This document shows positions 5,174-5,200 of a DNA stretch of 5,200 nucleotides, piece after piece. The position numbers and the translations under genes were made by a program. The DNA is from Sulfurovum sp. GTDB taxonomy: Bacteria > Campylobacterota > Campylobacteria > Campylobacterales > Sulfurovaceae. A model generated the notes under the pieces. The model was not told where the DNA came from. It did not search any database and saw nothing but the letters and a program-made list of their open reading frames with translations. The first letter of the stretch is position 1, and each line of letters opens with the position of its first letter. The DNA is taken from contig JALSPX010000026.1 of assembly GCA_026985755.1 (NCBI GenBank), positions 1 to 5,200 on the forward strand, in the 5' to 3' direction.

Positions 5174-5200
5174 TTAGTTACCGCCGATAATATATCCTGG
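5174..5200 (-). CDS. Last codons of an unidentified gene (runs off the window)
   Basis: The minus strand reads PGYIIGGN followed by TAA (5176-5174). The inference rests on position: the strong palindrome with T-rich tail begins 7 bp downstream, the orientation matches all other genes, and otherwise the window edge would be unexplained. Eight residues cannot identify the product. A second pilin-like gene would be reasonable here but is not shown. Confidence 0.4.
   Translation of the reverse strand, partial: PGYIIGGN

Overview
The window looks like chromosomal DNA of a Campylobacterota (epsilonproteobacterial) organism, most like the Sulfurovum/Sulfurimonas side. The support is the AT-leaning composition, a short (614 aa) PriA, a Campylobacterota-style type IV pilin-like protein, a DnaB N-terminus of that group, and the gene order pilin-like / priA / ispG. 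The genus is inference. Every gene reads leftward, on the minus strand.

In transcription order (right to left): the last codons of an unidentified gene (5174-5200); a perfect palindrome that probably terminates it (5142-5166); a pseudopilin-like gene (4593-5072); a palindromic repeat/terminator (4515-4548); a ParD-like antitoxin and RelE/ParE toxin (4193-4435, 3899-4189) that run almost without a gap into priA (2051-3895); a small hairpin plus heptamer array (1984-2040); a lone S23/IVP-type four-helix-bundle gene (1616-1966); a heptamer array (1553-1581); ispG (469-1530); another heptamer array touching the ispG stop codon; a 188-bp snap-back palindrome (244-431); a fourth intergenic heptamer array (180-207); and the start of dnaB (1-155).

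The core genes are housekeeping: replication restart (PriA), the replicative helicase (DnaB), and the iron-sulfur enzyme of non-mevalonate isoprenoid synthesis (IspG). The accessory layer lies between and inside them. Five arrays of degenerate 7-bp repeats occur in 3.5 kb, one of them inside the priA coding sequence. Two form part of a 46-bp sequence present twice. Two arrays in opposite orientation bracket the four-helix-bundle gene. The long palindrome next to ispG has arms whose transition differences all permit G-U pairing in a plus-strand transcript. The most interesting hypothesis here is a dispersed heptamer/hairpin element family, possibly linked to the four-helix-bundle protein. The sequence shows the repeats directly, but mobility and the link to the protein are inferred.
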